Below are positions 1 to 5,944 of a stretch of 28,665 nt of DNA, piece by piece; position 1 is the first letter of the stretch; every line of letters starts with the position of its first letter. The notes under the pieces are model-generated. The model made no database searches. It was not told the origin of the DNA and saw only the letters and a list, made by a program, of their open reading frames with translations. Origin of the DNA: a virus; the IMG/VR virus record IMGVR_UViG_3300030117_000699, positions 1 through 28,665 of that record, one strand, 5' to 3'. Both the position numbers and the translations under genes were made by a program.

Positions 1-78
1 TTAGTAAAATCAATTCAAGAACTGTCTACGCAAGTAGATGAATTAAAAGCCGAAATACAAACCTTAAAGGAGGAATAA
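1..78 (+). CDS. C-terminus of a tail-fibre-like protein (5' end outside window)
   Basis: The open frame runs from the window edge to TAA at 76-78 and encodes 25 residues that look like a coiled coil (LVKSIQELSTQVDELKAEIQ, then TLKEE). Many phage tail fibres and spikes with a C-terminal intramolecular chaperone (Peptidase_S74 type) end in very similar short coiled coils of the LVKxIQEL form. This is a resemblance of the last residues only; the body of the gene is missing. The following gene starts 1 base after the stop. Its ribosome binding site lies inside this coding end. Confidence 0.5.
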   Translation, partial: LVKSIQELSTQVDELKAEIQTLKEE

Positions 79-79
79 A

Positions 80-400
80 ATGGCAGTAAGTAAAGCAATA
101 ACAAAATGTGTTCCGTATGTAAACTCATCTAGTAAAGTAGATAAGTGGTATATAGAAATGACATATACAAATGATAGTGAAGGTGATAGCACTTACTATA
201 CTTCTACTTTTAACACTACGGTAGAGCAAGCAGTAAATGGTTTTACTCTAAAAGCTAAAAGTAGTTGGACTAACGCTAATTTAGTGGCTATCTGTCCTGT
301 GTCACAATGGGATGCAGTATTTGCTAGTCAAGTAGATAGCGTTATAACTAACCCACCTGTTGAGAGCACGCCAGACCAAGCATTTAGCGTACCTAGTTAA
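80..400 (+). CDS. hypothetical protein, 106 aa
   Basis: Not recognised as a named family. The start is supported by a strong Shine-Dalgarno run, AAAGGAGG at 66-73. The product is Ser/Thr/Asn-rich with no signal peptide or membrane segment, and has regularly spaced aromatic residues in its middle part (WYIEMTYTN, STYYTSTFN). That would suit a small beta-rich protein. Its position directly after a tail-fibre end suggests a tail-associated or fibre-accessory role, but this is inference from position. Its stop overlaps the next start (TAATG). Confidence 0.6.
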   Translation: MAVSKAITKCVPYVNSSSKVDKWYIEMTYTNDSEGDSTYYTSTFNTTVEQAVNGFTLKAKSSWTNANLVAICPVSQWDAVFASQVDSVITNPPVESTPDQAFSVPS

Positions 401-1095
401 TGATGGATAATGGGGAAGCAAAAGTAGAATATAAATTCCATAATATGCCTGCGGTATATGTCTTAGAGACACAAATGCCGCAAGACATGATTGATGATGT
501 CAATGACTATATGGATGAATATAGAGAAAGTAAAAATAAAGAATCATTAGCTAAAACATTAGTTGGTCAAATACATAGTGGAGAACAATTATTATTAGAT
601 CACACAGACAAGCGTTTGATTGCATATAATGATTTTGTATGTAGTTTGGGTGCTGAATATATTAGAAACTTTGCTAATATGGGTAATAAATTAAAAAATG
701 CAAAAAGAGTTGAAATTGATGAAACTTGGTCAGTTCATAGTTATGATGGTGACTATAATCCTATTCACGATCATGGCACTAAAACTCTTATGGGTATATC
801 TACTACAGCTTGGACTAAAGTACCTTCACAAATAGGCAAAAAAGCTACAGCTAATAGTCCAACTTATTCTTTGTATAATGAATCAGGACATTCAGACGGC
901 TGTATAGCTTTTCAATATGGACAAGTTTCAGTTATAGATAGTGATAGACTTAAACCAGCACAATCATTTGTAATGACACCAGAGGTAGGTAAGTTGTTGA
1001 TATTTCCATCTTGGTTACAACATATGGTGTATCCGTTCAAAGGCAAAGGCGAAAGAAGAACTATTGCCTCAAATCTTAATTGTTGGGATGTATAG
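400..1095 (+). CDS. 2-oxoglutarate/Fe(II)-dependent oxygenase, 231 aa
   Basis: Likely an iron- and 2-oxoglutarate-dependent oxygenase of the double-stranded beta-helix type (resembles the Pfam 2OG-FeII_Oxy_5 group common in marine phages). Visible signature: NPIHDHG with H123, D124 and H125 as candidate metal ligands, then GKLLIFPSWLQHMVYPF with H208 as the distal histidine, then GERRTIASNL with R219/R220 positioned to bind 2-oxoglutarate. The order and spacing match the family. The substrate cannot be read from sequence. Two ATGs stand in tandem at 400 and 403, the first overlapping the previous stop (TAATG). It is the last gene before the largest + strand gap. Confidence 0.8.
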   Translation: MMDNGEAKVEYKFHNMPAVYVLETQMPQDMIDDVNDYMDEYRESKNKESLAKTLVGQIHSGEQLLLDHTDKRLIAYNDFVCSLGAEYIRNFANMGNKLKNAKRVEIDETWSVHSYDGDYNPIHDHGTKTLMGISTTAWTKVPSQIGKKATANSPTYSLYNESGHSDGCIAFQYGQVSVIDSDRLKPAQSFVMTPEVGKLLIFPSWLQHMVYPFKGKGERRTIASNLNCWDV

Positions 1096-1097
1096 AT

Positions 1098-1126
1098 TTC
1101 AATTTGATTGCATTATGCATTATAAT
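1098..1126 (+). promoter_or_regulatory. candidate sigma70-type promoter
   Basis: The 59-base gap 1096-1154 is the only sizeable + strand intergenic space. It holds a perfect -10 hexamer TATAAT (1121-1126) with a weak -35-like TTCAAT (1098-1103) 17 bases upstream. A better-looking TTGATT (1104-1109) lies only 11 bases from the -10, too close for sigma70. AT-rich DNA gives TATAAT by chance, so support rests mainly on its being in the one gap in front of the membrane/curli/lysis operon. Confidence 0.4.
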
Positions 1127-1154
1127 TAGTTATTAATTTTTAACAGGGAATATT

Positions 1155-1355
1155 ATGACAGATAAAGAACTAACTAAAGAACAACAATATTGTAAAGCAC
1201 AAATAGAAGATTTAACCACTAAAGAATCACAATTAAATTTTCAACTTGATCAAATAAAAGCAAGCAAATCAGTTTTTACTAATCTTCTTGCAGAATATAC
1301 TAAAGATGCTGCAGAAGAAGTTGTAGAAAAAACTAAAGAGAAAAAAGAAAAATAA
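1155..1355 (+). CDS. small coiled-coil hypothetical protein, 66 aa
   Basis: Highly charged helical protein with a Lys/Glu-rich C-terminus (EEVVEKTKEKKEK) and a heptad-like centre (LTTKESQLNFQLDQIKAS). No membrane segment or signal peptide. AGGGA at 1145-1149 is a plausible ribosome binding site. First gene after the candidate promoter; its stop overlaps the next start (TAATG), so the two are probably translationally coupled. Function unknown. Confidence 0.6.
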   Translation: MTDKELTKEQQYCKAQIEDLTTKESQLNFQLDQIKASKSVFTNLLAEYTKDAAEEVVEKTKEKKEK

Positions 1356-1540
1356 TGACTACTGTTAAAGACGCTTTAAATGCTATTGAATCTCACGAAA
1401 GAGAATGTAAAGCTATATATAAAAGCATTGATAAAAGACTTGAAGATGGTTCTAGCCGTTTTGATAAGTTAGAAATGATGCTTTGGGCAGTATATCCATT
1501 TATAGTGGGAAGCGTAATTTTATCGAGGTTTATAGGATGA
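1355..1540 (+). CDS. small membrane-anchored coiled-coil protein, XhlA/holin-like, 61 aa
   Basis: An N-terminal helical, charged part (IESHERECKAIYKSIDKRLE) is followed by a single hydrophobic segment near the C-terminus (about residues 43-58, MLWAVYPFIVGSVILS). The layout, cytoplasmic coiled coil then a C-terminal anchor, resembles XhlA-type phage proteins that assist holins. Similarity to that family is by architecture and the HERxC-KRLExG-FDKLE pattern, not by a search. The start overlaps the previous stop, and the stop overlaps the next start (ATGA). Alternative: another inner-membrane accessory protein unrelated to lysis. Confidence 0.6.
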   Translation: MTTVKDALNAIESHERECKAIYKSIDKRLEDGSSRFDKLEMMLWAVYPFIVGSVILSRFIG

Positions 1541-1719
1541 GTAGACAAAAAAAATCTACAGTAAATAAAGCTGGTAATTATACTAAACCAGGTATGCGTA
1601 AGCGTATTTTTAACAGAATAAAAGCTGGTAGCAAAGGCGGTAGACCTGGTCAATGGTCAGCAAGAAAAGCACAAATGCTTGCTAAAGCTTATAAAAAAGC
1701 AGGTGGTGGATATAAATAA
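1537..1719 (+). CDS. small very basic protein, DUF5872-like, 60 aa
   Basis: A longer frame opens at 1483, but the start at 1537 is preferred because it makes an ATGA overlap with the previous gene and the product then begins MSRQKKSTVNK. The protein is Lys/Arg/Gly-rich and carries a compact motif KAGSKGGRPGQWSARKAQML ending in KAGGGYK. This pattern recurs in phage and large-virus proteins that I associate with DUF5872; its function is unknown to me. Its charge suggests nucleic-acid binding, which is inference. Compare the second basic protein at 2421-2663. Confidence 0.7.
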   Translation: MSRQKKSTVNKAGNYTKPGMRKRIFNRIKAGSKGGRPGQWSARKAQMLAKAYKKAGGGYK

Positions 1720-1740
1720 TTAAAACTAAGGGAAAGAGTT

Positions 1741-2421
1741 ATGGCTTATTTACAAAGCAATATACCACATTTTAAATGTTGGGTTAGAAAAGAATATACA
1801 CATAATCACGAAAAATATCATGGAGAATTTTTACACGCTATGGCAATAGCTGTAACTACAATGCCATGTCGTTGTTTGAGTTTTCAAGTAATATTTACAG
1901 GTGCAGAAACCTATGACGATCTTGATCAAGATAATGTGTATGGTGGAGCTATGTGGGCAAGGATGCCTATAACAGCTTTAGTTGCAGATATACCAGTAGA
2001 TGAATGGGCAGAACCAATGCCTGTTTGGGCAGCACAGCCTTGGGATTGTTCTTCTTATAATCACTCAGTATATGTTTTAGATAGAGCAACACCTTCTCCT
2101 TGGTTAGCTAAGATAGATGGTGATATGTATCCTGCTAGATATTTATTTACAGTAGACTATGCAGAAAATGAAATAGCAGATGATCCAGCACAACATAAAC
2201 AAAGTCATGTATTAGAGTTGTTAGATGCTGGTAAATGGACTGGTAATATTGTAGCTTTGCCAAATAATAGAGTTAGAGTAACGCATCCAGCTTGGTTTGA
2301 AGCTGGTCATGGAGCACCAGATTTTAAACCATCTCAACATATACACTATAGTAGAAATGATTTAGATTATGCTTTAGATGTAAACCAAGTATTTGATAAT
2401 TTATATAATGAGGAAAATTAA
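1741..2421 (+). CDS. hypothetical protein, 226 aa
   Basis: Not assigned to a named family. AAGGGAAAG at 1728-1736 supports this start. The product is soluble-looking, with no signal peptide or membrane segment, rich in Trp, Tyr and His (for example WAEPMPVWAAQPWDCSSYNH) and with an acidic C-terminus. It has the composition of conserved hypothetical proteins found in marine phages and could be a structural or enzymatic protein. Its stop overlaps the next start (TAATG). Confidence 0.65.
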   Translation: MAYLQSNIPHFKCWVRKEYTHNHEKYHGEFLHAMAIAVTTMPCRCLSFQVIFTGAETYDDLDQDNVYGGAMWARMPITALVADIPVDEWAEPMPVWAAQPWDCSSYNHSVYVLDRATPSPWLAKIDGDMYPARYLFTVDYAENEIADDPAQHKQSHVLELLDAGKWTGNIVALPNNRVRVTHPAWFEAGHGAPDFKPSQHIHYSRNDLDYALDVNQVFDNLYNEEN

Positions 2422-2663
2422 TGCCTTTAAAAAAAACGCAAAGAAGTCTAAAGAATTGGACAGATCAAGATTGGACCACTCCTAGTGGTAAAAAATCTAG
2501 CGAAACAGGAGAGGTGTATGCTCCTAGAAAACAAATACAAAGATTAAAATCATCAAAAAAAGGTAGAAGTAAGCTAGCAGCAGCTAATAGAAAGAAGAGA
2601 GCAGCTACTAGAGCAGGTAAACAACATGCAAGACATGGTTTACATAAAGGTAAAAAAAGATAA
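2421..2663 (+). CDS. small basic hypothetical protein, 80 aa
   Basis: Lys/Arg-rich protein. The N-terminal motif LKNWTDQDWTTPSGKKSSET followed by GEVYAPRKQIQRLK resembles a phage/virus segment (LxxWTxxxWxTxSGKxSxxTGExYxP) that often accompanies the PGQWSARKAQ motif seen at 1537-1719. The C-terminal half is almost entirely basic (KKRAATRAGKQHARHGLHKG). A role in nucleic-acid binding or packaging is possible but unproven. Both ends overlap neighbouring genes by 1 base. Confidence 0.6.
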   Translation: MPLKKTQRSLKNWTDQDWTTPSGKKSSETGEVYAPRKQIQRLKSSKKGRSKLAAANRKKRAATRAGKQHARHGLHKGKKR

Positions 2664-3043
2664 TGGCTAAAGCACCAGATGCATTTGTATATAATGCTAC
2701 ATTAGAAAGAATTGTAGATGGTGATACTTTTGATTGTTGTCTTGATCTTGGATTTGATGTAAAGCTACATAAACAAAGAGTAAGGTTAGCTGGGATAGAT
2801 ACTCCTGAATCAAGAACAAGAGATAAAGCAGAAAAAGTTTTAGGTTTAGCTGCAAAAGAAAGATTAAAAGAACTTTGTTTTGGCAATATAAAAGTTAAAT
2901 CATTAGGTAAAGGGAAGTATGGTCGTATACTTGGAATACCTTATACAGAAGATGGCAAAGATATTTGTCAAATATTAATTAAAGAAGGTCACGCAGTAGA
3001 ATACAGTGGTGGCAAAAAAACTAAAATATGGGGAGATTATTGA
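2663..3043 (+). CDS. staphylococcal-nuclease-like (thermonuclease) protein, 126 aa
   Basis: SNase-fold phosphodiesterase. The motifs are in family order: RIVDGDTF near residue 17, VRLAGIDTPES with R41 and E49, and KGKYGRIL with R88. R41, E49 and R88 correspond to the catalytic Arg-Glu-Arg set of the S. aureus enzyme (R35, E43, R87; the first spacing of 8 residues is identical). There is no signal peptide, so the product stays in the cytoplasm unless released at lysis. Likely role: degradation of DNA or RNA during late infection, or DNA processing. It lies between a basic protein and membrane proteins, with 1-base overlaps on both sides. Confidence 0.85.
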   Translation: MAKAPDAFVYNATLERIVDGDTFDCCLDLGFDVKLHKQRVRLAGIDTPESRTRDKAEKVLGLAAKERLKELCFGNIKVKSLGKGKYGRILGIPYTEDGKDICQILIKEGHAVEYSGGKKTKIWGDY

Positions 3044-3432
3044 TGAATATGAATCAAGGACAATTTAGTGGAGATATGGATCGTAATGAAGTAGAAATGG
3101 ACTTAAATAAGTTTATGGATATGATGCGAGAAATATCAGATTTAAAAGATAAGATAAGAGAGTTAGAGGATGTAGCAAATGTTAATCCACATCAAAAGTG
3201 GATTCATTTAGCACAAGCTGTAGATTCATGGCGTATTTTTCCGAGATTATTTTTAACTGTATATATCATATTACTTTATTCAACTGTAATGTGGTTTATG
3301 GATTTAGAAGCTCCAAACTTTGAACAATCAGGATTAATATCAGTAGTTGTAGGAGCAGGAGCAGCATGGTTTGGTTTATATGCAGGAACATCAGGATCAT
3401 CTAAAAGTTTTAAAGGAGAAGGTAAAGATTAA
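3043..3432 (+). CDS. two-helix membrane protein, candidate holin, 129 aa
   Basis: The longer frame from 3028 is rejected in favour of the ATG at 3043, which overlaps the previous stop (TGATG). A charged helical N-terminal region (MREISDLKDKIRELEDVANV) precedes two hydrophobic segments: about residues 66-85 (LFLTVYIILLYSTVMWFMDL) and about 99-117 (LISVVVGAGAAWFGLYAGTS). Two close membrane segments with a small charged tail match class II holins, but phage membrane proteins of other roles look the same. It sits about 5.5 kb upstream of the spanin/lysozyme genes in the same operon. Confidence 0.6.
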   Translation: MNMNQGQFSGDMDRNEVEMDLNKFMDMMREISDLKDKIRELEDVANVNPHQKWIHLAQAVDSWRIFPRLFLTVYIILLYSTVMWFMDLEAPNFEQSGLISVVVGAGAAWFGLYAGTSGSSKSFKGEGKD

Positions 3433-3728
3433 TGAATCAAGCCATTAACCTAATTGGTGAGGTAGGATTACCAATAGCCAGTGGTTTAATAATGGCATAC
3501 TTTATTTTTCTTATAATAAGACAACTTATGAATAATCTTGTTGCTGATATAAAATCAGTTCAAGGTATAACTAAAATGCTTATTACTAGAGCTTCAATAA
3601 TGAATAACGATATAATTAGAATTGATACTGTTGTATCGAGTGCCTTAAATATACCACCTGATTTAGATAGAATAGCAAGAGCAGAAAATTTTGTGGAAGA
3701 TGGCAAGATAGATGCAAGGCGTGACTAA
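3432..3728 (+). CDS. single-pass membrane protein, BhlA/UviB-like holin candidate, 98 aa
   Basis: An N-terminal hydrophobic segment (about residues 12-30, VGLPIASGLIMAYFIFLIIR) is followed by an amphipathic helical region and an acidic/basic tail. The arrangement, short N-terminus, one anchor, coiled-coil cytoplasmic domain, resembles BhlA/UviB-type holin-like proteins. The next gene has the same plan (an FGFP/VGLP residue group at the start of the membrane helix in both), so the two may be diverged duplicates. Overlaps both neighbours by 1 base. Confidence 0.55.
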   Translation: MNQAINLIGEVGLPIASGLIMAYFIFLIIRQLMNNLVADIKSVQGITKMLITRASIMNNDIIRIDTVVSSALNIPPDLDRIARAENFVEDGKIDARRD

Positions 3729-3973
3729 TGGATATAGTTATGTTGGTGCAAAAATTTGGCTTTCCTACTGTTATGGTTATAGGTCTTGGATATTTTGTAT
3801 TTTTTGTTTGGCAAACAATTACAAAAACTATTGATCCATCTGTTAGTGAAATGAAAACAACAATTATTAGATTAACTGATCAACTTCGTTTATTAGATCA
3901 AGATATGATAAGGTTAAAAGAAAAGGTTGATACAGTTATAAAACTTAAAGAAAATGATAAAAATAAAAAATAA
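3728..3973 (+). CDS. single-pass membrane protein, BhlA/UviB-like holin candidate, 81 aa
   Basis: Membrane helix at about residues 10-29 (FGFPTVMVIGLGYFVFFVWQ), followed by a coiled-coil region with heptad-spaced hydrophobics (IRLTDQLRLLDQDMIRLKEK) and a Lys-rich end. Same plan as the preceding gene. Its last 20 bases overlap the start of the csgF-like gene, which ties translation of the curli module to the membrane-protein run upstream. Could be a holin, an antiholin or a membrane accessory protein. Confidence 0.55.
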   Translation: MDIVMLVQKFGFPTVMVIGLGYFVFFVWQTITKTIDPSVSEMKTTIIRLTDQLRLLDQDMIRLKEKVDTVIKLKENDKNKK

Positions 3974-4466
3974 AAAAAATTTACATGAAGAGCATGAAAA
4001 AATATTCATATTTAAAACTTTAGTTATTATAGGAATAACAATTTTTTTAGGTATTATTGGTGTTAATTTAAGTGCTGATCAAATAACTTTTAAATTTAAG
4101 TCTCCATCTTTTTCTGGAGTTGGAACTAGCTCACACTATCTTACTATTGAGAATCAAGAACATATGCGTAAGATGACTATAAAAGAAGAAATAAAAGCAT
4201 TACAAGAACAAATAAAAAGAGATGCTGAAAATACAACACTTGCAAGATTTATAAGAAATTTAGAAAGTCGTATTTATGCACAAATATCCAGACAGATTGT
4301 TGAAAATATGTTTGGTGAAACACAATCAACGGAAGGCACATTTGAACTAGAAGGTAATATCATTTCTTATAAAATAGAAGATGGTATGATAATACTCACA
4401 ATTTTTAATACTAATGATGGTACGACAACTGAAATATCTTTGCCTCTCGGTGATTTTTCTTTCTAG
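3954..4466 (+). CDS. csgF: CsgF-like curli assembly protein, 170 aa
   Basis: Homologue of CsgF, the extracellular partner that plugs into the CsgG outer-membrane pore and couples secretion to curli nucleation. After a hydrophobic export segment (about residues 18-40, ending NLSA, cleavage likely before D42), the mature start DQITFKFKSPSFSGVGTSSH parallels the E. coli CsgF start (xMTFQFRNPNFGG), the part that binds inside CsgG. Downstream come a helical region and a short beta-rich C-terminus (YKIEDGMIILTIFNTNDGTT) as in CsgF. The signal peptide has an unusually long n-region of about 17 residues, but no other in-frame ATG lies near. It overlaps csgG by 53 bases. Confidence 0.85.
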   Translation: MIKIKNKKNLHEEHEKIFIFKTLVIIGITIFLGIIGVNLSADQITFKFKSPSFSGVGTSSHYLTIENQEHMRKMTIKEEIKALQEQIKRDAENTTLARFIRNLESRIYAQISRQIVENMFGETQSTEGTFELEGNIISYKIEDGMIILTIFNTNDGTTTEISLPLGDFSF

Positions 4467-5235
4467 CTGTGCAGTCTTTGATGTTGTCAGGGATACACGA
4501 CCTGAAAGATATGAGAGAAAAGGTTTAAATAATTATAGTATTTTTGATTTACAATCTGCTGAACTTAAATATATACAAGCACCAAAAATAAAACCAGTTG
4601 TAGCTGTTTATCCTACTGCATTTACAGATCAAACAGGACAAAGAAAAAGCAATAGTGAGTTTGCTTTGTTTTCATCTGCAATTACACAAGCACCATATAC
4701 TATACTTATAAGGTCATTAAAACATGCTTCAGATGGTAATTTTTTTCGTGTAGTTGAAAGAATAGGTCTTGATAATTTAACAAAAGAAAGACAGCTTATA
4801 AGATCAACAAGAGAACAATTAGATGATGAAAATGTTTTATCACCTTTATTGTTTGCAGGAGTATTGCTAGAAGGTGCTGTTGTTTCATATGACAGTAATT
4901 TAGCAACTGGTGGAATAGGAGCTAGGTATCTTGGTATTGGTTCTAGTATGCAATATAGAGAAGATTCTGTTAGTGTAAGTTTACGAATGGTATCTGTAGC
5001 TACAGGAGAGATACTTATAGAAGTGATGTCACAAAAAACTATATATAGTTATGGACAATCACAAGATATTTTTAGATTTATAGAAATGGGAACTGAGCTT
5101 GTAGAGGTAGAGATAGGTTCTGCCTCGAATGAAAGCACTACTTTAGCTTTAATGAAAGCTATTGAGGGTGCAGTTTTAGAACTTATTAATATAGGGTACG
5201 AGAGAGGGTACTGGAAATATGAAAAAATTAATTAA
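4414..5235 (+). CDS. csgG: CsgG-like outer-membrane curli secretion lipoprotein, 273 aa
   Basis: CsgG forms a nonameric outer-membrane pore that exports curlin. A lipoprotein signal peptide is visible, with lipobox L16-S17-S18-C19. The body follows E. coli CsgG closely: VAVYPTAFTDQTGQ (E. coli VSVYNIQDETGQ), GLDNLTKERQLIRS (GLQNLLNERKIIRA), GAVVSYDSNLATGGIGARYL (GSIIGYESNVKSGGVGARYF), LRMVSVATGEIL and IFRFIE. Full family length. In my manual alignment the constriction Phe (E. coli F56) is kept while N55 is replaced by Leu. The start lies inside csgF (two ATGs, 4414 and 4417); the end overlaps the curlin gene by 17 bases. No csgE, csgC or csgD is in the window. Confidence 0.92.
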   Translation: MMVRQLKYLCLSVIFLSSCAVFDVVRDTRPERYERKGLNNYSIFDLQSAELKYIQAPKIKPVVAVYPTAFTDQTGQRKSNSEFALFSSAITQAPYTILIRSLKHASDGNFFRVVERIGLDNLTKERQLIRSTREQLDDENVLSPLLFAGVLLEGAVVSYDSNLATGGIGARYLGIGSSMQYREDSVSVSLRMVSVATGEILIEVMSQKTIYSYGQSQDIFRFIEMGTELVEVEIGSASNESTTLALMKAIEGAVLELINIGYERGYWKYEKIN

Positions 5236-5944
5236 CTTTGCTTTGTTTTTATCATTGTCTGTTTTTGCAGATAATGAAATATATGTAGATCAATCAGGTA
5301 ACTCAGCTACTATTGATTTAGAACAACTTGGATCATCAAACTTAATTGGTGGCACACAAGCTACTTCTGGAACAATGACTGCTTTAGACCTTGATGGTGT
5401 GTCAATGACACTTGACATTAATCAGATTGGATCATCAAATATATTTAGATCAGATGCTATAGATGGTGATAACTTTACTGGATTCTTTGAATTTGATGGT
5501 GATAGCAATATTATGGATATTCTTATGAATAGTACAGGTCTTATTACTGCTGATTATGTAGATTTGAATATTGATGTAACAGGTAGTAGTAATGAGTTTG
5601 ATATAGCTATAGCAGAAAATGCAGATTCATCTTATCTTGATCTTGATTGGATTATAACAGGAGATAGTAATAATCTTGATTTTGATATTGATTATGCTAA
5701 TGCTATTAATTATCTTGATGTAAATGGTAGCACTAATACAATTAACTTTTCAGGAAGTGGTTATGGTGGGCAAACATCATCAGATTCTGCATATTTTTAC
5801 TTAGACTTAGATGGGAACACAAATACTATTGATATTACGCAATCATCTACACTTGCAAGGGATTACCTTAAGATTATTAGCAATACTTCTAATAGCAATA
5901 TTTGCGTTATCCAAAACGACCAAGGCACAAGCACAAGCTGTTAA
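5219..5944 (+). CDS. curlin-repeat (CsgA/CsgB-like) secreted protein, 241 aa
   Basis: Probable substrate of the CsgG/CsgF pore. A classical signal peptide (residues 1-17, cleavage after VFA) precedes about eight imperfect repeats of roughly 22-29 residues, each with a G-x-S/T-N-type turn. The first two keep the curlin Q-x-G pattern (DQSGNSATIDLEQLGSSN and INQIGSSN). Later repeats swap Gln for Asp (ITGDSNNLDFDID), giving an unusually acidic protein. Two Cys lie near the C-terminus (SNICVIQNDQGTSTSC). Curlin repeats form amyloid beta-solenoids in bacteria; amyloid formation here is inferred. Its 3' end overlaps the fecR-like gene in another frame by up to 134 bases. Confidence 0.8.
   Translation: MKKLINFALFLSLSVFADNEIYVDQSGNSATIDLEQLGSSNLIGGTQATSGTMTALDLDGVSMTLDINQIGSSNIFRSDAIDGDNFTGFFEFDGDSNIMDILMNSTGLITADYVDLNIDVTGSSNEFDIAIAENADSSYLDLDWIITGDSNNLDFDIDYANAINYLDVNGSTNTINFSGSGYGGQTSSDSAYFYLDLDGNTNTIDITQSSTLARDYLKIISNTSNSNICVIQNDQGTSTSC
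5270..5935 (+). repeat. curlin-type imperfect protein repeats
   Basis: About eight diverged copies of a unit with a hydrophobic/Asp strand, a G-(S/D/N)-(S/T)-N turn and a second strand. Turns that can be read: GSSN at residue 38, GSSN, GDSN, GSSN, GDSN, GSTN, GNTN and finally NSN. The Q-rich curlin consensus fades from the N- to the C-terminus, being replaced by Asp. Residue-level copy boundaries are approximate. Confidence 0.65.

Noticed and set aside
1104-1126. TTGATT as the -35 box for TATAAT
   Set aside because: The spacing is 11 bases, too short for sigma70. The weaker TTCAAT at 17 bases is the better pairing.
1483-1719. 78-residue version of the small basic protein
   Set aside because: The extra N-terminus lies wholly within the preceding gene; ATG 1537 forms a clean ATGA overlap.
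5811-5944. Programmed frameshift fusing the curlin-like and FecR-like proteins
   Set aside because: No slippery heptamer with a following structure is apparent, and the FecR frame encodes its own signal peptide, so two separate proteins fit better.
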